From positions 1-5,571 of the forward strand of contig JAHZKN010000212.1 of the NCBI GenBank assembly GCA_022600335.1: a stretch of DNA of 5,571 nucleotides. The letters are read 5' to 3'. The notes below the pieces were generated by a model. That model had not been told where the DNA came from. It worked only from the letters and a program-made list of their open reading frames with translations, and did no database searches. Origin of the DNA: Alphaproteobacteria bacterium (lineage in GTDB: Bacteria; Pseudomonadota; Alphaproteobacteria; Rhizobiales; Hyphomicrobiaceae). Below, piece after piece: positions 1-5,571 of the stretch (positions are counted from its first letter, which is position 1; each line of letters opens with the position of its first letter). The translations under genes and the position numbers were made by a program.

Positions 1-78
1 GCCGCTCTTAAGGAGCGCCACACCGGCCAAATGGATTTCTCAAAAGCCAGTGCCTTGGTCAAAGGCCTATTGAGCTAG
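1..78 (+). CDS. yqeY: GatB/YqeY domain-containing protein, C-terminal end (partial)
   Basis: The window opens inside this gene. Frame 1 reads 25 codons to a TAG at 76-78, giving a tail that includes LKERHTGQMDFSKASALVKG. A Gly-Gln-Met-Asp-Phe-x-Lys-Ala-Ser core followed by a short Leu/Val helix matches the C-terminus I know from the small GatB/YqeY family, a roughly 150-residue stand-alone version of the tRNA-binding tail domain of the amidotransferase subunit GatB. Its precise cellular role is not settled; a link to aminoacyl-tRNA metabolism is inferred from the domain. In many Alphaproteobacteria this gene lies directly before dnaG, which is the arrangement here and supports the call. The start and most of the protein are outside the window, so integrity cannot be judged. 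It is separated from dnaG by 295 bases, so translational coupling is unlikely. Confidence 0.75.
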   Translation, partial: AALKERHTGQMDFSKASALVKGLLS

Positions 79-94
79 GCACGTACGCGTGTCG

Positions 95-132
95 CGGCCC
101 AATTTTTGGCACCAAAGATTAGGCACGGGCCG
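95..132. repeat. Composite inverted repeat in the yqeY-dnaG spacer
   Basis: Two nested inverted repeats are visible. The outer arms are CGGCCC (95-100) and GGGCCG (127-132), a 6-bp GC stem. Inside lies a 20-base near-palindrome (101-120) with arms AATTTTTGG and CCAAAGATT around a central CA; only one T/G pair departs from perfect symmetry. A six-base bulge (121-126) follows the inner repeat. There is no T-run after the outer arm, so this does not look like a standard intrinsic terminator for yqeY. The inner palindrome could be a dimeric regulator site, or the whole could fold as an RNA hairpin in the yqeY 3' end. The function is unknown; the symmetry itself is read directly from the bases. 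Confidence 0.5.
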
Positions 133-304
133 TCTTGAAGCGGCAACGTCCAAGCAGGTCGCGGCGAAGCCTGTGGAAAACGGGCATGGACTGCAACCAA
201 CTTCACACGACTGTTCTGCCGGCTTTGGGCAGCCTCCGAATCACGAGACCATGGGGCTGGATGGGCCTATTTAACCCGCGCGTTTCATTGGCCCAGCCGC
301 CAAT

Positions 305-333
305 TTGGCCGCGTATTTCCCAAGGCCCTATTT
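305..333 (+). promoter_or_regulatory. Candidate sigma70-type promoter for dnaG (weak)
   Basis: TTGGCC at 305-310 and CTATTT at 328-333 are separated by exactly 17 bases. The first matches the -35 consensus TTGACA at four of six positions. The second is close to the relaxed CTATAT-like -10 of Alphaproteobacteria. Transcription would begin near 340, about 34 bases before the dnaG ATG. An 11-base odd palindrome, GCCAATTTGGC (299-309), overlaps the -35, and a second TTGGCC lies 17 bases upstream at 288-293, so a repressor could plausibly act here. This is a motif match only; AT-rich words like these also occur by chance. Confidence 0.25.
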
Positions 334-357
334 CTATTGACTGAACTATTGACTGAA
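334..357 (+). repeat. Perfect 12-bp tandem duplication before dnaG
   Basis: CTATTGACTGAA occurs twice head to tail, at 334-345 and 346-357, with no mismatch and no gap. The duplication ends 16 bases before the dnaG ATG at 374, so it lies in the predicted 5' leader, just upstream of and touching the weak purine-rich ribosome-binding segment GAAAGAG (355-361). Each copy carries a TTGACT word resembling a -35 box (338-343 and 350-355), but no -10 box follows at a usable distance before the start codon. It may be a recent replication-slippage duplication or a pair of binding half-sites. Confidence 0.9.
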
Positions 358-373
358 AGAGTTGCTCACGGCG

Positions 374-2323
374 ATGCGCTTTACCCCGCAGTTTCTTGAT
401 GACATTCGCGCCAGACTGCCGGTCAGCCAGGTTGTCGGGCGCAAAGTCGCGCTCAAGAAAGCCGGCCGCGAATGGCGGGGGCTATCTCCCTTCAAAGACG
501 AAAAAACACCGTCGTTCTTCGTCAACGACCAAAAGGGGTTCTACCACTGCTTTGCATCTGGCGAGCACGGCGACATTTTCACGTTCTTGATGAAAACAGA
601 GGGACTGGCGTTCCCGGAATCCGTTGAACGCTTAGCGCAAGAAGCTGGGTTGCAAATGCCCGAGCCTGTCGCTCAAGATCCTAAGGTCATTGACCAACGC
701 CAGCGCCTGTATCAATTGCTCGAAACGTCGGCACGCTTCTTTCAGGATGCGCTCCACAGCCACATAGGCCGCGATGCGCGTGACTATATCGACAAGCGCG
801 GGCTCAAGCTTGAGACACAAGCCACGTTTCGCATCGGCTATGCGCCGGACGGGCGCAGTGCTCTTAAGGATCACCTGGCTGGCGCCGGGTTTTCCATTGA
901 TGAAATGATCACCTCTGGGATGTTGATCGGCGGCGAAGATATCGCAACGCCCTACGACCGGTTTCGTAACCGTGTGATGTTTCCCATTCGCGATATGAAA
1001 GGACATGTGATTGCCTTTGGCGGACGGGCGCTCGACCCAAACCAACCGGCCAAGTATCTCAATTCTCCTGAAACGCCTCTGTTTCATAAGGGGCATCAGC
1101 TGTTTAACTTCCATCACGCCCGCCAACCAGCCTTTCAATCGGAGCGCATGGTGATTGTGGAAGGTTACATGGATGTTGTGGCGCTGAGCGAAGCTGGCTT
1201 TGAAGAAACTGTGGCACCGCTTGGGACTGCACTCACTCAAGATCAAATGGCTTTGCTGTGGCGGGTCGTTGATGAACCGGTGCTGTGCTTCGATGGAGAT
1301 GAAGCGGGACGCAAGGCTGCGTGGCGGTCCATTGATACAGCACTGCCGCATCTGCAGCCTGGAAAGAGCCTCATGTTTGCATTTCTGCCCGACGGCATGG
1401 ATCCCGATGATCTTGTCCGCGCGCATGGCAAAGACGCACTCGAAAAAATCCTCAGCCGCGCTCGGCCGATGATTGAGGTTTTGTTTGATCGTGCATGGAC
1501 CTTGGGAGATATTTCAACGCCGGAACGGCGTGCCCAACTCGAAACCCAATTGATCGCCGCTTCGAGCCAAATCTCTGACGCTACCATTCGCGGCCACTAT
1601 CAACGCGAACTCAAGTCCCGGCTTTGGACAGCCTTGCGCCAGGCCTCCCAACAGGCTGCGGGCAACACCGACACAGGCCGCCAACGCCAGCGCACGCCCT
1701 TCCAAACCCGTGGGCCCGCACAATCACGTTACGAACAAAACAAGCTACCAGGCGGCCCCATTAGCGCCAGCGCTAGCCTTCTGAAAAGCGGACTGGTCGC
1801 CGGAGATGGAGCCAGTTTGCCTCATCGTGAAGCCCTGATCCTGGCAACGATGGTCAATCATCCGCACCTGATTGAAGACTATGCTGAGACCATTTCGGCG
1901 CTGGAATTGACCTCAACTGCGCTTTCTCGGTTACGTGATGGCTTGCTTTCTGCACAAGCGGCCGAGAAAGTTCTTGACAGACCCGCTATTCGCTCCCAAT
2001 TGAGCAAATTGGGACTCGACCGGGTTATTGACCAGGTTGAGAAATCGATCACCCACAGGTGCGATAAGTTTGCGGATCCCGAGACCGGGCACGACGAGGT
2101 GGAAGCTGGCTGGCGCCACACCCTCGAGCTGCATCAAAGGGAACTCGGATTGCGCAACGCGCTCGAAGCTGCTGAACGTCTTTGGCATGCGGAAGAAAGT
2201 GAGGACGCTTTCAACCGGATCCTTGAACTGAAGCAGCAGATGGACCGTCTGAATTCTGCGGACCCTGAGCCAACTGTACCAACCAGCGGTGAGACAGGAA
2301 CCAAACAGTCGGATGCGGCCTAG
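374..2323 (+). CDS. dnaG: DNA primase DnaG
   Basis: This is the replicative primase, which makes RNA primers at the fork in partnership with the DnaB helicase. The protein has 649 residues, normal for the family. The ATG at 374 was chosen because MRFTPQFLDDIRARLPVSQV is the usual alphaproteobacterial beginning; an in-frame TTG at 362 would add only four residues. The N-terminal zinc-finger domain spans about residues 1-95, but its ligand positions read S38, K41, C59 and S62 instead of Cys-His-Cys-Cys. The catalytic core (about 110-370) holds the basic segment YDRFRNRVMFPIRDMKGHVI (194-213), the TOPRIM Glu motif EGYMD (263-267), DGDEAGR (307-313) and DPDD (343-346), so the metal-binding acids are intact. 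A Gln/Arg-rich linker (about 425-460) leads to a helical C-terminal domain (about 485-625) expected to bind DnaB. The Shine-Dalgarno is weak (GAAAGAG, 355-361). rpoD follows 280 bases downstream. Confidence 0.97.
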   Translation: MRFTPQFLDDIRARLPVSQVVGRKVALKKAGREWRGLSPFKDEKTPSFFVNDQKGFYHCFASGEHGDIFTFLMKTEGLAFPESVERLAQEAGLQMPEPVAQDPKVIDQRQRLYQLLETSARFFQDALHSHIGRDARDYIDKRGLKLETQATFRIGYAPDGRSALKDHLAGAGFSIDEMITSGMLIGGEDIATPYDRFRNRVMFPIRDMKGHVIAFGGRALDPNQPAKYLNSPETPLFHKGHQLFNFHHARQPAFQSERMVIVEGYMDVVALSEAGFEETVAPLGTALTQDQMALLWRVVDEPVLCFDGDEAGRKAAWRSIDTALPHLQPGKSLMFAFLPDGMDPDDLVRAHGKDALEKILSRARPMIEVLFDRAWTLGDISTPERRAQLETQLIAASSQISDATIRGHYQRELKSRLWTALRQASQQAAGNTDTGRQRQRTPFQTRGPAQSRYEQNKLPGGPISASASLLKSGLVAGDGASLPHREALILATMVNHPHLIEDYAETISALELTSTALSRLRDGLLSAQAAEKVLDRPAIRSQLSKLGLDRVIDQVEKSITHRCDKFADPETGHDEVEAGWRHTLELHQRELGLRNALEAAERLWHAEESEDAFNRILELKQQMDRLNSADPEPTVPTSGETGTKQSDAA

Positions 2324-2348
2324 CGTTTTCGTTGTTGAAACGTTTTTT
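2324..2348 (+). terminator. Candidate weak intrinsic terminator or attenuator after dnaG
   Basis: Starting at the base after the dnaG TAG, CGTTTT (2324-2329) can pair with GAAACG (2337-2342), with one G-T wobble, across a 7-base loop. Six T residues follow directly (2343-2348). The shape is that of a Rho-independent terminator, but the stem is short and AT-rich, so it is probably leaky. It could reduce read-through from dnaG into rpoD without abolishing it, as expected for a cluster whose members are made at very different levels. It could also be chance. Confidence 0.35.
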
Positions 2349-2603
2349 GACGGACACGGCCACAGACGAACTAAGCACGGGTTTAGCGCCAGGAGCCCCA
2401 TTGATGTTTCAAAAGCCTATCGACAGCGAGAGCCATAGCGCAGTGCCTCAATGGAGCACGCAGCGAAACCTGGCCTGCGCCTTGCTTTTAAGCACACAGG
2501 GGCGGCATCGAAGACTTGTAGTTAACCCAAGGTGCGGCGAGCGCTTCTGACACCGCGCGACATCACACTTTTTTTGAGACACCAGCGAGACGGTTCAATC
2601 AAC
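2349..2603. other. Spacer between dnaG and rpoD, no gene recognised
   Basis: This 255-base stretch has short open frames but none that looks like a gene. The longest (TTG at 2332 to 2550) has no recognisable motif, no convincing ribosome-binding site, and overlaps the predicted hairpin. No clear -35/-10 pair with 16-18 base spacing was found. TTGACG at 2347-2352 is a good -35 word, but the bases 15-18 further on (GAACTAAG) are a poor -10. GTTAAC near 2521 is AT-rich but lacks a partner. An independent rpoD promoter is expected here from the size of the spacer, but I cannot place it. The ribosome-binding site before the rpoD ATG is also weak (GAGACGG region, 2587-2593). Confidence 0.4.
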
Positions 2604-4661
2604 ATGGCAACGGCGAAAACAGCGAAGAAAAAAGTCGACACAAGCAGTGACGCAGGCGACCGCCCGCTTCTGGATCTGTCTGACTCTGATGTCAAAAAAC
2701 TGCTGAAGGCGGGCAAGTCTCGCGGTTACGTCACGTATGATGAACTGAACGAAGTTATGCCATCAGAAGAAGTCTCGTCCGAAAAGATCGAAGACACTAT
2801 GGCGACACTGTCCGAGATGGGCATCACGGTTGTCGAAAGCGAAGACGAATTCGAAGAGAGCAATGAGGACGGTGAAGCAGCTTCGGGCAGCAAGGAGCTG
2901 ACATCATCAAAAACCGCCGTCGCAAAAACCGGCACCAAGGCCGAGCCAGCTGAACGCACCGACGACCCTGTGCGCATGTACCTGCGCGAAATGGGCACTG
3001 TCGAACTGTTGTCGCGCGAAGGCGAAATCGCCATCGCTAAGCGCATCGAAGCCGGCCGTGAAGCCATGATCGCCGGACTATGCGAAAGCCCGCTTACATT
3101 CCAAGCCATCATCATTTGGCGCGATGAATTGAACGAAGGGCGCATTCTGCTGCGCGACATCATTGACCTAGAGGCTACCTATGAGGGCCCCGAGGCAAAA
3201 GCAGCACCGAATCCTGCAGACGCCGCGACAGAAGGCCAGGAGGGTGAAACCGGCGCAACTGGTGAAGCTAAACCCGCCGATGGCGAGCAAAAAAGTGCGG
3301 ACGCATCAGAAGACACGAGCAGCGAAGGTGAAGACGGCGAGAAATCAGAAACTGAAGGCGACAGTCAAGATGACGATGACGATGAATACGAAAACGCATT
3401 GTCGCTCGCGGCGATGGAAGCTGAACTTAAACCGGGCGTATTAGAAACCTTCGACAACATTGCAGCCACCTATAAGAAGCTGCGCCGACACCAAGACAAG
3501 ATGCTGGAACAGCACGTTGCCGGCGAACAGGGCACACGCCAACAGCAAAAGACGCACGATAAGCACCGCGACGAGATTATCAACGCGGTGAAAAGCCTAT
3601 CGCTCAACAATGCACGTATCGAAAGCCTCGTTGAACAGCTATACGCCATCAACAAGGGGCTCGTTGGTCTTGAAGGTCGCTTGATGCGGTTTGCAGATAG
3701 CTACGGCGTACCGCGCAGTGAATTCATCGACGAATACTTTGGCAACGAGCTGGACCAAACCTGGCTAACTCGCATGTCAGAAAAGAATAAGAAGTGGGCT
3801 AAGTTCATTGCCTCTGAAAATGAGCAAATTCTAAATCTACGCGAAGAAATTCACGAATTGGCGACCGGGACCGGTCTCGAGATTCCAGAATTCCGCCGCA
3901 TTGTGAAGGCGGTGAAGAAAGGCGAGCGCGAAGCCCGCCAGGCCAAAAAGGAAATGGTCGAAGCCAACCTGCGTCTGGTGATTTCCATTGCCAAGAAGTA
4001 CACCAACCGCGGCCTGCAATTCTTGGATCTGATCCAAGAAGGCAACATCGGTCTGATGAAGGCGGTCGATAAATTTGAATACCGGCGTGGTTATAAGTTC
4101 TCGACCTATGCCACCTGGTGGATTCGCCAAGCCATCACCCGCTCCATTGCCGACCAGGCACGCACCATCCGTATCCCAGTGCACATGATCGAAACGATCA
4201 ATAAGATTGTGCGCACATCACGCCAGATGTTGCATGAGATTGGCCGTGAGCCAACGCCTGAGGAACTCTCTGAAAAACTTGCCATGCCGCTTGAAAAAGT
4301 GCGCAAGGTCTTAAAGATCGCCAAGGAACCGATTTCACTCGAAACCCCCATTGGTGATGAAGAAGACTCCCACCTTGGTGACTTTATTGAAGACGCCAAT
4401 GCGGTGCTGCCGATTGATGCCGCCATCCAATCCAATTTGCGTGAGACAACCACACGTGTGTTGGCGTCTCTTACACCGCGCGAAGAGCGCGTCCTGCGCA
4501 TGCGCTTCGGCATCGGTATGAATACCGATCACACGCTGGAAGAAGTCGGCCAGCAGTTCTCTGTGACCCGCGAACGCATTCGTCAGATTGAGGCCAAAGC
4601 GCTCCGCAAACTGAAACACCCAAGCCGGTCTCGCAAACTCAGAAGCTTTTTGGATAATTAA
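2604..4661 (+). CDS. rpoD: RNA polymerase primary sigma factor RpoD (sigma-70)
   Basis: This is the housekeeping sigma subunit, which directs RNA polymerase to most promoters. It has 685 residues, within the normal range for Alphaproteobacteria. The ATG at 2604 is preferred; the frame stays open upstream to a GTG at 2532, but those 24 codons do not resemble RpoD. After a Lys/Ala-rich start come region 1.1 (about 20-80, with [19 protein letters not shown]) and region 1.2 (about 120-150, [20 protein letters not shown]). A low-complexity acidic linker (about 193-262) leads into the non-conserved region. Region 2 (about 447-517) contains the core-binding and -10 recognition segments, including [20 protein letters not shown] and [20 protein letters not shown]. 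Region 3 covers about 526-603. Region 4 (about 615-675) ends in the -35-binding helix-turn-helix [20 protein letters not shown]. The last residues, RKLRSFLDN, are typical of complete RpoD proteins. It is in line with dnaG and convergent with the vWA gene. Confidence 0.98.
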   Translation: MATAKTAKKKVDTSSDAGDRPLLDLSDSDVKKLLKAGKSRGYVTYDELNEVMPSEEVSSEKIEDTMATLSEMGITVVESEDEFEESNEDGEAASGSKELTSSKTAVAKTGTKAEPAERTDDPVRMYLREMGTVELLSREGEIAIAKRIEAGREAMIAGLCESPLTFQAIIIWRDELNEGRILLRDIIDLEATYEGPEAKAAPNPADAATEGQEGETGATGEAKPADGEQKSADASEDTSSEGEDGEKSETEGDSQDDDDDEYENALSLAAMEAELKPGVLETFDNIAATYKKLRRHQDKMLEQHVAGEQGTRQQQKTHDKHRDEIINAVKSLSLNNARIESLVEQLYAINKGLVGLEGRLMRFADSYGVPRSEFIDEYFGNELDQTWLTRMSEKNKKWAKFIASENEQILNLREEIHELATGTGLEIPEFRRIVKAVKKGEREARQAKKEMVEANLRLVISIAKKYTNRGLQFLDLIQEGNIGLMKAVDKFEYRRGYKFSTYATWWIRQAITRSIADQARTIRIPVHMIETINKIVRTSRQMLHEIGREPTPEELSEKLAMPLEKVRKVLKIAKEPISLETPIGDEEDSHLGDFIEDANAVLPIDAAIQSNLRETTTRVLASLTPREERVLRMRFGIGMNTDHTLEEVGQQFSVTRERIRQIEAKALRKLKHPSRSRKLRSFLDN

Positions 4662-4711
4662 CTTACAGGACGCCGTCTGGTTAGCATGACGTGGCTGCGG
4701 CCGCTGACGTT

Positions 4712-4758
4712 CGGCAGAAACAACTGCCGTGCTGTGATTTCACCGCAGGTGGGCTGCG
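4712..4758. terminator. Hairpin pair in the rpoD/vWA convergent gap, possible bidirectional terminator
   Basis: Two GC hairpins lie between the convergent genes. CGGCAG (4712-4717) and CTGCCG (4724-4729) form a perfect 6-bp stem around AAACAA. CGCAG (4744-4748) and CTGCG (4754-4758) form a 5-bp stem around GTGGG. Neither is followed by a true T-run on either strand: ATTT (4737-4740) follows the first and TTT (4760-4762) the second. They could slow polymerase from either side or protect transcript 3' ends. Their position, 50-100 bases past the rpoD stop and directly after the vWA stop, is right for termination. The missing T-run keeps confidence low. Confidence 0.35.
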
Positions 4759-4760
4759 CT

Positions 4761-5571
4761 TTACATCGTCAGGTGCAGGTGACGGTTGAGCAATGCATGT
4801 CCAACGTCGCTGAATTGATCAGCGATTGAAGACTCGTCACCTTCAAGGTAAAACTCACCGGTTGACGCACATGTCTCAAGTTGGGCCTTGCCATCGTCGT
4901 CGTCCAACTCATAAGCCACAGTGACAATTGTTATTCCGCTGCTTTTGATTGCAAGGCACCCAGCATCTATATTTGAAATCGCATTGTCGACGGTATGGTT
5001 GTTGTCGGCACCCCAACCATCCGCATGCTGTCGACCATCAGTTAGAAGAATAATGATCTTTGACTTGCTGCCATCACTGACGCCCTCGGTAAATGGTGCA
5101 TTTGCGGAAAGGACTTGCCATCCGAACTGGAGCCCGAGTGCAACATTTGTTCCCTCATAGGGCACCATCGTTTCGAGCTGGGCCACGGTGCCCGAGTGAT
5201 CATCCGTCAGTGGCCTCACAACAAGAGAAGCCGCAGGATAATTCGCACAGTCATCATATTCCGTTGGGTCGATGGTATCGTTACTATCGGTCCGCCCCCA
5301 CTTGCTCTCAATGTCAGCAGTTGGGGTTGTGTCAGAATTGGTGAACGGCCATTTTCGATCATTTGTGCAGTTGGTCCATGTCGTCCCGAGCGTACCGCCG
5401 ATCACATGCTCACCGGGGAGCGACAGATACACTTCCTCAGCAAACGGAACGAGCCCAATTTTGACACTTGGACTTGTCAAGTCGTCTGTCAGCAGCTTGA
5501 TCAGGTCGATTGCACCATCGCGCATGCTTTGGTACTTGCTGCCATCCATTGAACTCGAATAATCGAGAACC
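4761..5571 (-). CDS. vWA domain protein, TadG-like, C-terminal part (partial)
   Basis: The gene runs off the right edge of the window on the - strand; 269 codons plus a TAA stop (complement of 4761-4763) are visible. An in-frame ATG at 5549 is internal, because the frame stays open to the edge and the upstream residues complete a domain motif. Numbering from the first whole codon, the fragment starts VLDYSSSMDG, which carries the MIDAS metal-site signature DxSxS (D3, S5, S7). The MIDAS threonine is probably T141 in YEGTNVALGLQFGW, and the aspartate D178 in KIIILLTDGRQ. The end (C205 to C234, LETCASTGEFYLEGDESSIA) resembles the tail of vWA proteins annotated as TadG or TadE/G-like pilus-assembly proteins. 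Four cysteines (68, 108, 205, 234) fit an exported protein with disulfides. By family, a TadE/G-like membrane anchor would be expected in the missing N-terminus. The pilus role is inferred and would need tad genes nearby. Confidence 0.82.
   Translation of the reverse strand, partial: VLDYSSSMDGSKYQSMRDGAIDLIKLLTDDLTSPSVKIGLVPFAEEVYLSLPGEHVIGGTLGTTWTNCTNDRKWPFTNSDTTPTADIESKWGRTDSNDTIDPTEYDDCANYPAASLVVRPLTDDHSGTVAQLETMVPYEGTNVALGLQFGWQVLSANAPFTEGVSDGSKSKIIILLTDGRQHADGWGADNNHTVDNAISNIDAGCLAIKSSGITIVTVAYELDDDDGKAQLETCASTGEFYLEGDESSIADQFSDVGHALLNRHLHLTM

Noticed and set aside
106..125. Sigma-54 promoter suggested by TTGGCAC near 106-112
   Set aside because: The -24-like TGGCAC is present, but the required GC-containing -12 element (TTGC) is absent at the proper spacing, and the word is explained by the palindrome.
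172..180. DnaA box (TGTGGAAAA, one mismatch from TGTGGATAA)
   Set aside because: It is a single imperfect copy with no neighbouring boxes or AT-rich unwinding region, so there is no support for an origin or DnaA control.
89..344. Two short overlapping open frames (89-274 and 135-344) before dnaG
   Set aside because: They overlap each other in different frames, have no family resemblance or ribosome-binding sites, and lie in a leader with palindromic and repeat structure.
632..1426. Long open frame of 264 codons antisense to dnaG
   Set aside because: It lies wholly over the well-supported dnaG coding frame, its translation has no recognisable domain, and its composition is what a codon-biased gene gives on the opposite strand.
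2395..2402. Heat-shock sigma-32 -10-like CCCCATTG before rpoD
   Set aside because: No CTTGA-like -35 lies at the required distance upstream, so the match is only a short GC word.
2332..2550. Possible small gene of 72 codons in the dnaG-rpoD spacer
   Set aside because: It starts at a TTG inside the predicted hairpin, has no ribosome-binding site, and shows no recognisable motif.
3181..3444. Lys/Arg-rich open frame inside rpoD
   Set aside because: It is the shifted-frame reading of the acidic GAx/GCx-rich linker of RpoD, which yields basic residues automatically.
5115..5552. Plus-strand open frame of 145 codons opposite the vWA gene
   Set aside because: The minus-strand frame carries a clear vWA domain with MIDAS residues; the plus-strand translation has no recognisable features.

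Overview
The window is a core chromosomal segment of an alphaproteobacterium. The basis is the gene order (a GatB/YqeY-family gene, then dnaG, then rpoD, all on the + strand), a primase N-terminus of the kind I recall from Bradyrhizobium- and Methylobacterium-like lineages, and a long RpoD with a region 1.1 typical of Alphaproteobacteria. Codon usage suggests moderate GC. I cannot name a genus. The primase type argues against Rhizobiaceae proper, which as I recall keep an intact zinc finger in DnaG.

Layout. Bases 1-78 are the last 25 codons of a GatB/YqeY-family protein. A gene-free leader follows (79-373, 295 bases). It holds an imperfect palindrome nested in a GC stem, a weak promoter candidate, and a perfect 12-bp tandem duplication just before the next gene. 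dnaG (374-2323) encodes a 649-residue replicative primase with an intact TOPRIM centre but a degenerate zinc-binding site. A 280-base spacer (2324-2603) begins with a weak hairpin and T-run. rpoD (2604-4661) encodes a 685-residue housekeeping sigma factor with a strongly acidic linker. A 99-base convergent gap (4662-4760) contains two small GC hairpins. On the - strand, 4761-5571 is the C-terminal part of a von Willebrand factor A (vWA) protein resembling TadG-like pilus-assembly proteins. Its start lies beyond the window.

How the genes fit together. dnaG and rpoD are the replication and transcription arms of the macromolecular-synthesis cluster (rpsU-dnaG-rpoD in enterobacteria). Here the upstream partner is a yqeY-like gene instead of rpsU. 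The long spacers suggest that dnaG and rpoD can each be transcribed separately. The vWA gene is convergent with them and belongs to a different unit, probably concerned with the cell surface.

I found no mobile element, CRISPR array, tRNA or rRNA, and no evidence for a new multi-gene system. The points worth a second look are local: the duplication before dnaG, the composite palindrome, the loss of zinc ligands in DnaG, the acidic RpoD insert, and the truncated vWA gene.
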